Below, piece after piece: positions 17,673 through 27,347 of a DNA stretch of 64,000 nucleotides. A program made the position numbers and the translations under genes. Source of the stretch: Paenibacillaceae bacterium (GTDB lineage: Bacteria > Bacillota > Bacilli > Paenibacillales > Paenibacillaceae); NCBI GenBank assembly GCA_900766135.1, contig CAAFUF010000055.1, positions 1 through 64,000 of the forward strand, written 5' to 3'. Below the pieces are notes generated by a model. It was not told the DNA's origin and did no database searches. It worked only from the letters and a program-made list of their open reading frames with translations. Each line of letters starts with the position of its first letter. The stretch's first letter is position 1.

Positions 17673-18569
17673 TTGAACCAATTATTGAAGAGAAAAAGCA
17701 GAGGGGACGCCTGGTTTGACGTCATGAATGTCTTCTTGCTGACGGTCGTTATGCTGATCGTATTATTTCCGCTGTACTTTGTACTGATTGCTTCATTCAG
17801 CGATCCGAATCTGATTTATTCGGGGGAAGTCTGGCTGTATCCGAAGGGGTTTACGTTAGATGGGTATGAACGGATATTCAATGATTCCTCCATCTGGCTC
17901 GGGTATGCCAACTCCATCCTTTACGCGGGGTTAGGCACTTTGATCGGGGTTGCCGTTACCGTGTTTGCGGCTTACCCGTTAGCCCGCAAGGATTTGGTCG
18001 GGAGATCGGCGATCATGTGGTTTCTGATGGTTACGATGTTTTTTAGCGGCGGGTTGATTCCCACCTACTTGTTGATCAAAGACCTGCACATGTTGAACAC
18101 CGTCTGGGCGTTGGTCATCCCCGGGGCCGGCGGGATATTCAATGTCATTATCGTAAGAACTTTTTTCCAGTCGTCCATCCCGGATGAAATGTGGGAAGCT
18201 GCCTCGATCGACGGTTGCTCCAATACCCGGTTTTTTTGGAGTATTGTGCTGCCCCTGTCCAAATCGATCATTGCCGTCATGGTGCTGTATCACGTGGTCG
18301 GTTTCTGGAACGGCTTTTTCGATGCTTTGATTTATTTGAACGACGAGGCCAAGTACCCGCTTCAGTTGGTGCTGCGCAATATTCTTGTCCAGAACCAGGT
18401 GAACTCCGGCATGATGATCGATGTGGAATCCTACGCGGCCAAAATGCGCGTTACGGAGCTGATCAAATACGGCGTGATTATCGTATCCAGTCTGCCGCTT
18501 TTGATTTTATACCCATTCCTGCAGAAGTACTTTGTCAAAGGCGTGATGATCGGCTCGATCAAGGGGTAA
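17673..18569 (+). CDS. Sugar ABC permease, LplC-type
   Basis: A 298-residue second permease, TTG start preceded by GGGGAGG. It has six membrane segments, an EAA loop (EAASIDGCSNTRFFWSIVLPLS) and the C-terminal QKYFVKGVMIGSIKG, a hallmark of this subgroup. It forms the channel with the preceding permease. The next gene is the binding protein after a 128-base gap that holds no gene. Confidence 0.92.
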   Translation: MNQLLKRKSRGDAWFDVMNVFLLTVVMLIVLFPLYFVLIASFSDPNLIYSGEVWLYPKGFTLDGYERIFNDSSIWLGYANSILYAGLGTLIGVAVTVFAAYPLARKDLVGRSAIMWFLMVTMFFSGGLIPTYLLIKDLHMLNTVWALVIPGAGGIFNVIIVRTFFQSSIPDEMWEAASIDGCSNTRFFWSIVLPLSKSIIAVMVLYHVVGFWNGFFDALIYLNDEAKYPLQLVLRNILVQNQVNSGMMIDVESYAAKMRVTELIKYGVIIVSSLPLLILYPFLQKYFVKGVMIGSIKG

Positions 18570-18697
18570 TATTAGCCAACCTTGGAGGGGGGGATGTGCA
18601 GCAACAATGTCGATGCAAAGCATCCAGATCGATACCCGATCGCTTTACATGCAAGGATTCCAATGAGTGACAGTTCAAAAGGGAGGTTATGTAAACG

Positions 18698-20320
18698 ATG
18701 AAGTCTTTATTTAAAGGTGCAGGGATTCTAATGTTGGCCGGGTCCGTTGTATTAAGCGGATGTTCGGGCGGCGGCGGGTCGAAAAACGCAGCGGAGAATT
18801 TGAACCAGGAGGCGAATTTCAACCCAACCGGCCTGCCGATCGTGAATGAGCCGGTAACCTTAAAGATGGTATCCCCGAAAGCCGCATTGGCGCCGGAATA
18901 TTCCGAAATGGAAATCTTCAAGCGTCTCGAAAAGGAAACCAACGTGAAAGTCGAGTGGGAGAACATCCCGGATACCGACTATACCGAGAAGAAAAATTTG
19001 CTGCTGGCCAGCGGAAATTTGCCCGATGCTTTTTACGCGGCCGGATTCTCGGATTATGAGCTCGTCAATTACGGGAAGGATGGAACGATCGTTCCGCTGG
19101 AGGATTTGATCGATCAATACGCGCCCAACTTGAAAGCGCTTTTTGAACGCCGACCCGACATCAAATCGGCAATCACGGCGCCGGATGGCCACATCTACGG
19201 ACTGCCGTCCTGGGAAGAGAATAATCTCGGAACCAACCCTTTTTTCCACGTGATCAACAAAGCGTGGCTGGATAAGCTGGGGCTGAAAATGCCGGAAACC
19301 CTCGATGAGTACACGGAAGCCTTGGTTGCTTTTAAAACGCAGGATCCGAACGGCAACGGCAAGGCCGATGAAATTCCGTTAAGCTTTATGCACATGCAGT
19401 GGTGCATGGACATCGGCGGCATCTTTGGAGCTTTTGGACTTCCGGATAACATGGAGCATCGGATCGTCCGCGACGGTAAAGTGATCTTTACCGCTACGCA
19501 ACCGGAATACAAAGAAGCATTGAAATATTTTCATGAGAAGTGGTATAAACAAGGGCTGATCGACCCCGAGTCCTTCACTCAGGACGCCGCGCAGTACCTG
19601 GCTAAAGGCAAAACAACGGACGAAACGCTTGGCTCCTATATTTGGTGGGAAGTCGAGGAGGTCGTCGGAACAGACAGAAGCAAGGATTATGCTTTGTTGT
19701 CTCCGCTCAAAGGCCCCAACGGCGATCAATTGATCGGCCGCGGCAATGGAGGGGGGCCGGCACGCGGCGCTTTCGTGGTCACCAAAGCGAACCGTTATCC
19801 GGAAATCACCATGAGATGGATCGACCAGCAGTACGAACCTTATATGGCGGCACAAATTCATTGGGGCCCGCTGGATGTCGTTTTCGAGAAAGACGCTAAC
19901 GGAAAATTGGTGAACCTGCCGCTTCCGGAGGGAACCTCCGCCGGGGAATTCCGGCAAAAAGTGGCTCCCGGCGCAGGCGGTCCCGGTGTCATTACGATCG
20001 AAGATTTGGGGAAAGTCGTTGATTTGGAGCCTCGCGCCCAGCAGCGCGTGAAGGATTTGGAGAAGTACTATGATCCTTTCATGGAGAAGGAAAACTATCC
20101 AAGCATCTTCTTCAACCCGGAAGAATTGGACAAAATCAACAAGATCGAGCCTGAGTTGCTCAAGTATGTGAACACGCAAAGAGGTAAATTTATCGTGGAT
20201 GGCGGCGTCGACGAGCAGTGGGACAGCTATGTGAAGACGCTGGAGAAGATGGGCCTGAATGAATTGATGGAGATTTATCAAGCGGGATTGGACCGCTATA
20301 AAGCAAATTTAAAAAACTAA
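18698..20320 (+). CDS. Large extracellular sugar-binding lipoprotein, LplA-type
   Basis: A 540-residue solute-binding protein. Residues 1-21 are a lipoprotein signal peptide with lipobox LSGC, then a Gly/Ser-rich linker. The size and motifs (WENIPDTDYTEKKNLLLASG, NGNGKADEIPLSF) are those of LplA-like proteins that serve LplB/LplC permeases. It captures the oligosaccharide outside the membrane. GGGAGG lies before the ATG. The kinase-GH32 fusion gene follows 28 bases downstream, which ties import to breakdown. Confidence 0.92.
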   Translation: MKSLFKGAGILMLAGSVVLSGCSGGGGSKNAAENLNQEANFNPTGLPIVNEPVTLKMVSPKAALAPEYSEMEIFKRLEKETNVKVEWENIPDTDYTEKKNLLLASGNLPDAFYAAGFSDYELVNYGKDGTIVPLEDLIDQYAPNLKALFERRPDIKSAITAPDGHIYGLPSWEENNLGTNPFFHVINKAWLDKLGLKMPETLDEYTEALVAFKTQDPNGNGKADEIPLSFMHMQWCMDIGGIFGAFGLPDNMEHRIVRDGKVIFTATQPEYKEALKYFHEKWYKQGLIDPESFTQDAAQYLAKGKTTDETLGSYIWWEVEEVVGTDRSKDYALLSPLKGPNGDQLIGRGNGGGPARGAFVVTKANRYPEITMRWIDQQYEPYMAAQIHWGPLDVVFEKDANGKLVNLPLPEGTSAGEFRQKVAPGAGGPGVITIEDLGKVVDLEPRAQQRVKDLEKYYDPFMEKENYPSIFFNPEELDKINKIEPELLKYVNTQRGKFIVDGGVDEQWDSYVKTLEKMGLNELMEIYQAGLDRYKANLKN

Positions 20321-20348
20321 GCAACTGATGGATAGGTGGGGAGAAGCT

Positions 20349-22814
20349 GTGCTTGATGTAATGACCCTCGGGGAAGTGTTGATCGACTTTACTCCGGCAG
20401 GCCAAACGGCGGAAGGCAATGAGCAGTTTACATGCAACCCCGGAGGCGCTCCGGCGAATGTTGCGGCTGCGCTGGCCCGTTTAGGAGCGGGTGCGGGGAT
20501 GATCACCAAGGTGGGGAAGGATCATTTCGGATCGTTGTTGCACGAAACTTTGCTGAACAGCGGTGTCGACGTATCAGCGCTTTCGTTTACGGACGAAGCG
20601 AGTACAACGCTGGCCTTCGTCCATTTGGATGATGACGGAGACCGGTCTTTCAGCTTCTATCGGAAGCCGGGGGCGGATACGTTCCTGCGGCCGAGTGATG
20701 TCCCGTTCGATCGGATTGAAAAGTGCCGGATCCTGCATTTCGGGTCACTGTCGATGACCCATGAGCCGGCCCGCACGGCAACGAGAGAAGCGGTTGTTAA
20801 AGCGAAGGAAGCGGGAGTCCTGCTGTCGTTCGATCCGAACCTCCGATTTGCGTTATGGGAGAGTAAAGAGGAAGCCAAACAACACATTCTCTGGGGCCTA
20901 AAATATGCCGACATCCTGAAAATATCGGAGGAGGAGCTCAGCTTTATAACCGGTACAACCGATGTGGAGAAAGGTTCGCTGGTGCTGCAGGAACAATACG
21001 CTATTCCCTTCATCGTTGTAACTTTGGCGGAAAAAGGCTGTTATTACCGGCTGGCGGATACTGACGGATATGTGCCTGGTTTTCGGGTGAAGTCCATCGA
21101 TACGACGGGAGCTGGCGACGCCTTCTTGGGCTGCTTGTTATATCGGATTCTGGAAAGCGGAGTTCCATTGCATCTGCTGGAAGAACAGCAAATCATCGGT
21201 ATGCTCACCTTTGCCAATGCCGGTGGTTCGATCGTTACGACACGGAAGGGAGCTCTTCAGTCTATGCCAACCACAGAGGAAATTCAAAAGGTAATCGAGT
21301 CAAATCATCGGAGTGAGGATAAGTACAAGCCGGGGTTTCATTTTTCGCCCCCATCGCATTGGATGAATGACCCGAACGGTTTAGTTTATTACGAAGGCGA
21401 ATATCATCTGTTTTATCAGCATCATCCTTTCAGCAGCAAATGGGGGCCGATGCACTGGGGACATGCGGTAAGTCCGGATTTGATCCATTGGGAGCACTGG
21501 CCGATCGCTTTGTTCCCGGATGAACACGGGGCGATTTTTTCCGGGTGCTGCGTGGTCGACTGGAATAACAGCAGCGGACTGTTCGAAGGTTCGCATGGCC
21601 TGGTCGCCATCTTTACCCATGCGGACACCTGCCCGAAGACGGGGCAACCTCGCCAGCGGCAAAGCTTGGCTTACAGCCGCGACAAAGGCCGAACCTGGCG
21701 TAAATACGAGGGGAACCCGGTTCTCGCCGAGGAGGGCCTGATCGACTTTCGGGATCCGAAAGTGTTCTGGCATCCGCAAACCGAGCGGTGGGTGATGGTG
21801 CTTGTGGCAGGAGACCACGCCCGTTTTTATGGATCGAAAAATTTAATGGAATGGACGCTGACCGGCGAATTTGGCAAAGGGGAAGGATCCCATGACGGCG
21901 TTTGGGAATGCCCGGATCTCTTTACATTGCCGGTGGGTGACAGCGGGCGCTCCAAATGGGTGCTGATCATTAGCATTGGGGATAACCCGTCCGTTCCGGA
22001 AGGGTCGCGCACGCAGTATTTTATCGGCGAGTTCGACGGAAATACGTTCATCAATGACCATCCGGCCGATCGGGTCCTGTGGCTGGATGATGGCCGAGAC
22101 AACTATGCGGGGGTAACCTGGTCGGATATGCCTGACCAAGACGGGCGCCGCGTGCTGATCGGATGGATGAGCAATTGGAAATATGCCAACGAGACGCCGA
22201 CCGGTGCCTGGAGAGGCGCTATGACATTGCCGCGCGTCTTGTCGTTGACGAGCCGAGACGAGGGTGTGGTACTAACGCAAATGCCGGTGCGGGAAGTGGA
22301 GCAGCTGCGTAAAGCCTCGGTGAGCCGGGAGAATGAGACGGTGATGCCGGAGGCACCGTTTAGGCTGCACACAAACGGCGAATTGCTGGAAATTGAAGCG
22401 GACATCGATCTTCGGTCCGGAAACGGGGTCCATCTCCACTTGAAATCCTCCGGGGAGAGCGAAACGAGGATCGGTTACGATGCGGAGCGCGAGTGGCTAT
22501 CCATTGATCGCTCGAACTCGGGCTTGACCGATTTCCACCCGTCGTTCGCTTGCGAGCATGGCACCAAATTGGCACCGGACAACGGCAAAATCAAGCTTCA
22601 TATCTGGCTGGATCGCAATTCGGTTGAGGTGTATGCGAATGAAGGGCTCGTTGTGCTGACGGATCAAATTTTCCCTGACGCTCCGATCGAGAGTGTTTGG
22701 GTAAGCGCCAATTCGGGGCAGGTATTGTTGAACTCATTCCGTGTTCATTCTCTTTCTTCCGTTCCTTTTCCCGATATTGCCGTCGAGCAGCCTTCAAGGG
22801 GGAATGACGTGTGA
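20349..22814 (+). CDS. Fructokinase (PfkB) - GH32 beta-fructosidase fusion protein
   Basis: One uninterrupted 821-residue frame with two enzymes. Start GTG 20349 gives MLDVMTLGEVLIDF and follows GGGGAG; ATG 20328 is possible but adds residues not seen in the homologue at 53.8 kb. Residues ~1-315 are a PfkB fructokinase (NPGGAPANVAAALARLG; catalytic Asp257 in DTTGAGDAF, the same position as in the stand-alone kinase at 53.8 kb). After a ~10-residue linker, residues ~325-815 are GH32: nucleophile Asp341 (WMNDPNGL), Asp469 (FRDP), acid/base Glu520 (WECPDLF), then a beta-sandwich. No signal peptide. The protein could release fructose from a fructoside and phosphorylate it at once in the cytoplasm. 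A missed stop codon is the main technical alternative. Confidence 0.9.
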   Translation: MLDVMTLGEVLIDFTPAGQTAEGNEQFTCNPGGAPANVAAALARLGAGAGMITKVGKDHFGSLLHETLLNSGVDVSALSFTDEASTTLAFVHLDDDGDRSFSFYRKPGADTFLRPSDVPFDRIEKCRILHFGSLSMTHEPARTATREAVVKAKEAGVLLSFDPNLRFALWESKEEAKQHILWGLKYADILKISEEELSFITGTTDVEKGSLVLQEQYAIPFIVVTLAEKGCYYRLADTDGYVPGFRVKSIDTTGAGDAFLGCLLYRILESGVPLHLLEEQQIIGMLTFANAGGSIVTTRKGALQSMPTTEEIQKVIESNHRSEDKYKPGFHFSPPSHWMNDPNGLVYYEGEYHLFYQHHPFSSKWGPMHWGHAVSPDLIHWEHWPIALFPDEHGAIFSGCCVVDWNNSSGLFEGSHGLVAIFTHADTCPKTGQPRQRQSLAYSRDKGRTWRKYEGNPVLAEEGLIDFRDPKVFWHPQTERWVMVLVAGDHARFYGSKNLMEWTLTGEFGKGEGSHDGVWECPDLFTLPVGDSGRSKWVLIISIGDNPSVPEGSRTQYFIGEFDGNTFINDHPADRVLWLDDGRDNYAGVTWSDMPDQDGRRVLIGWMSNWKYANETPTGAWRGAMTLPRVLSLTSRDEGVVLTQMPVREVEQLRKASVSRENETVMPEAPFRLHTNGELLEIEADIDLRSGNGVHLHLKSSGESETRIGYDAEREWLSIDRSNSGLTDFHPSFACEHGTKLAPDNGKIKLHIWLDRNSVEVYANEGLVVLTDQIFPDAPIESVWVSANSGQVLLNSFRVHSLSSVPFPDIAVEQPSRGNDV

Positions 22815-25105
22815 ACCAAATACCCGATAAACGGGGGCCGGTGATGTATTGGGCTTTCGACGAAGGAAGAGGGGACAGCGCTCTGGAGAGCTTGTCCCAA
22901 TCTCGGGATGATATTCAATACGTATTCAAGCATGCGGAGTTTGCCGAACCGCGCGATCCGCAATGGAGACAAGGCGTGTTAGGCAGCGGACTCCTGTTCG
23001 ACGGGTACTCGACTTATGTCGCCCATTCGTTAAATGAGGACGATTCGGATGGCGAGTCGGCATTCCTTTCAGCGCTGAGCATTGGCGTATGGGTAGCGCC
23101 CCGTTCGTATGAATGGGGGGAAGGAGGCAAGCTGGCCGCGATCGTCAACCACTACAACCGGGAGAGCAAGCAGGGATATCTGCTTGGCATGTTCCGTCAT
23201 GGCTCTTGGTCCTTTCAACTCGGGCTGGAAGGCGGCGAATGGAAAGAACTTTGGTCCCCTGAAGGCTTTGAACTGCCGAAAAATGAATGGTCTTACGTAA
23301 GTGCGGTGTTCGACGGAAAGCAGGGCGAAATGAAGCTGTATTTGAACGGCAACGAAATCGCTTCGGCTTCCTTGCCGCAAGGTTCCCGTCTGGCCGAGGC
23401 GTCGGGCACGGATTTGCTCATCGGCAAAAACAATCACAGCAGCCGGTTGGCGAGAGCCTTCAGCTTGCACATGTTTAGCGGAATGATCGATGAGCTTAAG
23501 ATCTATCATCGGGTCCTAAGAGCAGAGGAGGTAGCCGCCGCTTATCGGGAAGTGTTGGATTCGACCCATGGAGGCGTCCATCCGTCCTTAAAATACGATG
23601 AGATCAAGCTGGACCGGACGCCGTTGCTGTCGGACCGGCATCGGCCGCAATACCATGTCAGTCCGCCGGCCCACTGGATGAACGAACCCCATGCGCCCAT
23701 CTATTTTGAGGGGAAATATCATTTGTTCTATCAGCATAACCCGCTGGGGCCTTTCTTTCATCATATCCATTGGGGCCATTGGGTAAGCGAAGATCTGGTG
23801 CATTGGCGCGACCTTCCCGTGGCGCTCGCGCCGGAAAAGGATCGGCTTGCGCCGGACGGGATCTGGTCGGGAAGCGCGACCTATGATGCGGACGGCCTGC
23901 CGGTCCTGTTCTTTACGGCGGGAAATGACAGCGCTTCGCCAAACCAGAGCGTGGCGTTGGCCCGAAGCACCTACTCCCTAGATGGCGACTCGGATCTGGT
24001 TCGCTGGGTCAAACACCCGGAGCCGCTCATCGTACAGAAGAAAGGGGTAGGCGCCTTCGGAGATTTTCGCGACCCGTTCGTTTGGAAGGACGATGACGGC
24101 TGGTATGCTCTGGTCGGGTCGGGGATGGAAGGCGCAGGCGGAGCCGCCCTGGCGTTTGCCTCGCAGGATATGCTGAATTGGACGTACAAAGGCCCGTTTT
24201 ATCAAGCGGATCTTCACAAGTATCCTTATCTTGGACCCATCTGGGAGCTTCCCGTCTTTCTTCCTCTGGGTACCGACAAGCAAGGGGTAAATAAACATCT
24301 TCTGCTGGTCAGCCCGGTGGGAAAGGGGGCGGATGTGGAGGTGTTCTATTGGATCGGGCAGCTTGACAAGGAAAATCTCACCTTTATTCCCGATCAGGAG
24401 GAGCCGCAATTGATCGACGTCGGCGATTTCCATTTTACCGGCCCAAGCGGAATGGTGGATCCGAAAACCGGCAGAAACATCGTCTTTACGATCGCCCAAG
24501 GCGACCGGACGCCCGAGCTGGAATATCAATCGGGTTGGGCCCATAACGGCGGCTTGCCGCTTAGCGTATATTTGCGGGAAGACGGACGGCTGGGAATCGA
24601 GCCGATCCAGGAATTGCAAACGCTGCGCGGGGAGAAGCGGCTCTCGCTTCGGGACAAATCGCTCGCCGAGGCGAATGCACGGCTCCGGGAGATTCAAGGC
24701 GACATGCTCGAGATGCAATTGGAAATCGAATCGGACAGCGCCCGGCAATACGGAATCAAGGTCCGGCGCACCCCGGACGGGGAAGAAGAAACGCTGCTCT
24801 TTTATGATTCGAAGCAATCGATGCTCCTGGTGGACCGGACGAAAACTACATTACATCCGGGAGAAAGATGCGGAGGGATTCAGGGCGGCAAGCTGGAGCT
24901 GGCGGGCGAGAATTTGAAGCTTCACCTTTATCTGGACCGTTCCATGGTCGAAGCCTATGCGAACGGATTGAAAAGCTTGACGACCCGGGTATACCCAAGT
25001 CGTAAGGATGCTATGGGGCTGGAGATTTGGGGGGACGGCGACCTGACTGTAACGTCGCTGGAAGTATGGGAAATGAAGCCGATCTGGAGAGAAGGGAGCG
25101 CCTGA
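22811..25105 (+). CDS. LamG-GH32 protein with glutamate at the nucleophile position
   Basis: A 764-residue cytoplasmic protein starting with GTG inside the stop of the fusion gene (four-base overlap). Residues ~10-245 form a laminin-G/concanavalin-like domain (LLFDGYSTYV, SIGVWVAP, GMIDELKIYHRVL). Residues ~275-755 are GH32-like: WMNEPHAPIYF with Glu292 where GH32 has the nucleophile Asp, Asp421 in FRDPFVW, and Glu479 in IWELPVF in place of the WECPD motif. The third acid is thus kept but both other signature motifs are changed. It may act on an unusual fructoside, transfer rather than hydrolyse, or bind without cleaving. Confidence 0.85.
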   Translation: MNQIPDKRGPVMYWAFDEGRGDSALESLSQSRDDIQYVFKHAEFAEPRDPQWRQGVLGSGLLFDGYSTYVAHSLNEDDSDGESAFLSALSIGVWVAPRSYEWGEGGKLAAIVNHYNRESKQGYLLGMFRHGSWSFQLGLEGGEWKELWSPEGFELPKNEWSYVSAVFDGKQGEMKLYLNGNEIASASLPQGSRLAEASGTDLLIGKNNHSSRLARAFSLHMFSGMIDELKIYHRVLRAEEVAAAYREVLDSTHGGVHPSLKYDEIKLDRTPLLSDRHRPQYHVSPPAHWMNEPHAPIYFEGKYHLFYQHNPLGPFFHHIHWGHWVSEDLVHWRDLPVALAPEKDRLAPDGIWSGSATYDADGLPVLFFTAGNDSASPNQSVALARSTYSLDGDSDLVRWVKHPEPLIVQKKGVGAFGDFRDPFVWKDDDGWYALVGSGMEGAGGAALAFASQDMLNWTYKGPFYQADLHKYPYLGPIWELPVFLPLGTDKQGVNKHLLLVSPVGKGADVEVFYWIGQLDKENLTFIPDQEEPQLIDVGDFHFTGPSGMVDPKTGRNIVFTIAQGDRTPELEYQSGWAHNGGLPLSVYLREDGRLGIEPIQELQTLRGEKRLSLRDKSLAEANARLREIQGDMLEMQLEIESDSARQYGIKVRRTPDGEEETLLFYDSKQSMLLVDRTKTTLHPGERCGGIQGGKLELAGENLKLHLYLDRSMVEAYANGLKSLTTRVYPSRKDAMGLEIWGDGDLTVTSLEVWEMKPIWREGSA

Positions 25106-25106
25106 C

Positions 25107-25850
25107 ATGAATCCAACGGAAACACAGTCTTATTCCTATCAAGACCTGGTGAGACGATTATACGATCTCGAGGCGCTGGCGGTTCCGCCGCAGGCCGGCG
25201 AGAAATCGGGATGCTTCTCAAGTTTTGACCGATGCTCAGCCTTTCCGGGATTATTTCGAGAAATTCAATGAAGGGGAAGCTGTTCCTTTATGAAAGAGGA
25301 GGGGAACGAGGCCCATACCGAAGGGGCGGTTTCATTGTCCCACTTCATCGATAGGGTTAATTGTCTGGCCAATATCCGCTGCTGTGCCTCGCTCTTTCGT
25401 CCGAGGTCCGACCTAATCCGGATCATGGAGATCGCGCCGGCCTCTTGTTTATCAAAAAGCACCGCTTTACCGCCTGCTGGTACGGTTACCGTAGCGGTTT
25501 CGTCGGATAGGTACATGCCGTTCTCGGAAGGCGCGAGGATTGAAATTGAAAATGAGGGACCGGAAGCATGCGAGCTTCAGGCAGATATCCGGTATTCACC
25601 GCTACCTGAGTCTCATGCAGAAAACCTTCTGCGTTTTCATGCCAAATGGCACCGGGATCAATATCTGGATCTGGATGCGGAGCGATTCCAGGAAGAAGGG
25701 GACCGTTGGCCGGATTGGCCTTTGCTGCTGAAGAAAGGTCGGGGGAGATTCTGCGGCTGGTATCAGGAGCGGGGGATAAGCGATGCGTATAGGCCGGTTA
25801 CGTTGAATGAACGCTTGGACCACTTGAAGCTTGGGGAGGAAGGAAGATGA
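25107..25850 (+). pseudogene. Broken GH172 (DUF2961) gene with an inverted middle segment
   Basis: Three GH172-like pieces lie here in two orientations. Plus strand 25107-25271 encodes an N-terminal piece (YDLEALAVPPQAGEKS, SSFDR) ending in a stop. Minus strand about 25516-25290 encodes the next family segment (VPAGGKAVLFD, then LTLSMKWDNETAPSVWAS), which aligns with AQGETATLVD and LRMYWDGEESPSVEVP of the gene at 28.4 kb. Plus strand from about 25515 encodes the following segment (YMPFSEGARIEIENEG, LRFHAKWHRDQ). The catalytic GTG-EDYF half is absent. A local inversion plus 3' loss explains this. It was probably once the GH172 of cluster 1. Confidence 0.75.
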
Positions 25851-27271
25851 AAGAATTTTTCTATCGGCCGGACAACGCTTGGGTCGGCGACGTGATTCCT
25901 TATTATGAGGACGGGGAATTCAAGCTCTTCTACTTGCACGGTTGGCGGGAGAATTACCGGGAGGGGCTTGACCACGGATGGTATCTTGTCGGAACGAAGG
26001 ATTTCGTAAATTATCGGGCGGACGGAGCCTGTAAAATCCAAGGCGGCACCGGCCATGTTCTGAAGGTGGATGGGACCTACCATATGTTCTACTGCATCTT
26101 TCCTCCCGGCGAGCAGTTGGTCTGTCATGCGGTCAGCAGCGACTTGAAGACCTGGGAGCCGATTCCGGAGCATACCTTTGCCGCGGATGACCGCATCTAT
26201 GAGCTGTCGGACTGGCGCGATCCGTTTGTGTTCTGGAACGAGGAGGAGGGCCAATACTGGATGCTGCTTGCGGCGATGGCGAAAGGCCCGACGAACCGCA
26301 AAGGGTGTACTGCGCTGTTATCTTCCAAGGATCTGAATACCTGGGAGTACCGCGAACCGCTCTACGCGCCGAATTTGCACGTAGGGGCCCATGAATGTCC
26401 GGATTTATTCCGGATCGGGGATTGGTGGTACTTGATCTATTCGTCGTACACGGGACGGTTTGCGACCTTCTACCGGATGAGCCGTTCCCTGGAGGGACCG
26501 TGGTTGACTCCCGGGGAGGATACCTTTGACGGCCGGGCCTTCTATGCGGCGAAATCCGTGTCCGACGGGGAAAAGCGGTATTTGTTCGGGTGGAATCCTA
26601 CGAAAAACGACGATTTATTCGGGTGGAACCCGCCAGCATCCCGAGGCCAGGATTACCATACCTGGGACTGGGGCGGGAACCTGATCGTCCATGAAATCGT
26701 TCAGCGCCCTGACGGTACGCTTGGCGTCAAAGTGCCGGATACGGTGGATGCGGCATTTTCGCAGCCGCTGCCCATTCAATACCAAGGGAAAGCGGGGGAC
26801 TGGAACATTGCGGATCAGTCGCTCTCGTGCGCCTCGCCATATGGCTTTGCCGGCTGCACAAGCCGGGAAGAGCTGCCCGAGCAATGCAAGATTTCAGCCC
26901 GCATCTCCTTCTCCGGGGAGACTCAAGGGGTTGGATGGATGCTCCGAACCGAAGACACGTTGGATGAGTCCTATTACGTTACCCTGGAGCCGCAGCGAAA
27001 TCGCCTTACGTTCCGCGGGAAGATCATGCAATCGGAAGAAGGCGGAAAGACGTTCCCGTATGAGGTAGAGCTGGAGCGTCCGATCGAGCTCGTTCCAGGT
27101 CGTCCTTACGAGATCAAAGTGTTTATCGACGGAACGATTTGCGAAATTTACGTGGATGAGAGCATCGCGATGAGTGCCAGAATGTATGATATCCCGCGAG
27201 GCAAGCTTGGCTTGTTTGTCAGTCAAGGTAAAGCTGCGTTTAGCGATGTGCGAATCGAGGCCAGAAGATAA
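25847..27271 (+). CDS. GH32-type beta-fructosidase, Aec43-like subgroup
   Basis: A 474-residue cytoplasmic enzyme. The nucleophile motif has the variant form WVGDVIPYY (Asp15) instead of WMNDPNG. The other two GH32 acids are Asp125 (WRDPFVF) and Glu183 (ECPDLF). A C-terminal beta-sandwich with FIDGTICEIYVDESIA follows. The variant N-terminus resembles the E. coli fos-locus Aec43 group, linked to fructo-oligosaccharide use. The start overlaps the end of the broken GH172 gene and follows GGGGAGGAAGG. It is the last gene of cluster 1. A paralogue with the same motif variant is at 32.7-34.2 kb. Confidence 0.85.
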   Translation: MKEFFYRPDNAWVGDVIPYYEDGEFKLFYLHGWRENYREGLDHGWYLVGTKDFVNYRADGACKIQGGTGHVLKVDGTYHMFYCIFPPGEQLVCHAVSSDLKTWEPIPEHTFAADDRIYELSDWRDPFVFWNEEEGQYWMLLAAMAKGPTNRKGCTALLSSKDLNTWEYREPLYAPNLHVGAHECPDLFRIGDWWYLIYSSYTGRFATFYRMSRSLEGPWLTPGEDTFDGRAFYAAKSVSDGEKRYLFGWNPTKNDDLFGWNPPASRGQDYHTWDWGGNLIVHEIVQRPDGTLGVKVPDTVDAAFSQPLPIQYQGKAGDWNIADQSLSCASPYGFAGCTSREELPEQCKISARISFSGETQGVGWMLRTEDTLDESYYVTLEPQRNRLTFRGKIMQSEEGGKTFPYEVELERPIELVPGRPYEIKVFIDGTICEIYVDESIAMSARMYDIPRGKLGLFVSQGKAAFSDVRIEARR

Positions 27272-27275
27272 GGCG

Positions 27276-27318
27276 AAAAAAACGAGCAGGGATAAATTCA
27301 TCCCGTGCTCGTTTTTTT
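27276..27318. terminator. Bidirectional terminator between clusters 1 and 2
   Basis: AAAAAACGAGCAGGGAT and ATCCCGTGCTCGTTTTTTT flank a six-base loop. The A-run on one side and T-run on the other let it stop transcription from both the plus-strand GH32 gene and the convergent minus-strand lacI-type gene. Confidence 0.92.
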
Positions 27319-27347
27319 CAAAGATCGTGTTAATACACCGATTATGG

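Noticed and set aside
18570..18697. Riboswitch or T-box before the cluster 1 binding-protein gene
   Set aside because: No conserved T-box or riboswitch core and no terminator/antiterminator pair could be found; only a ribosome site is clear.
25290..25850. 186-codon frame as an intact small gene
   Set aside because: Only its later part is GH172-like; the first ~75 codons are antisense to the inverted GH172 segment, so it is part of a remnant.
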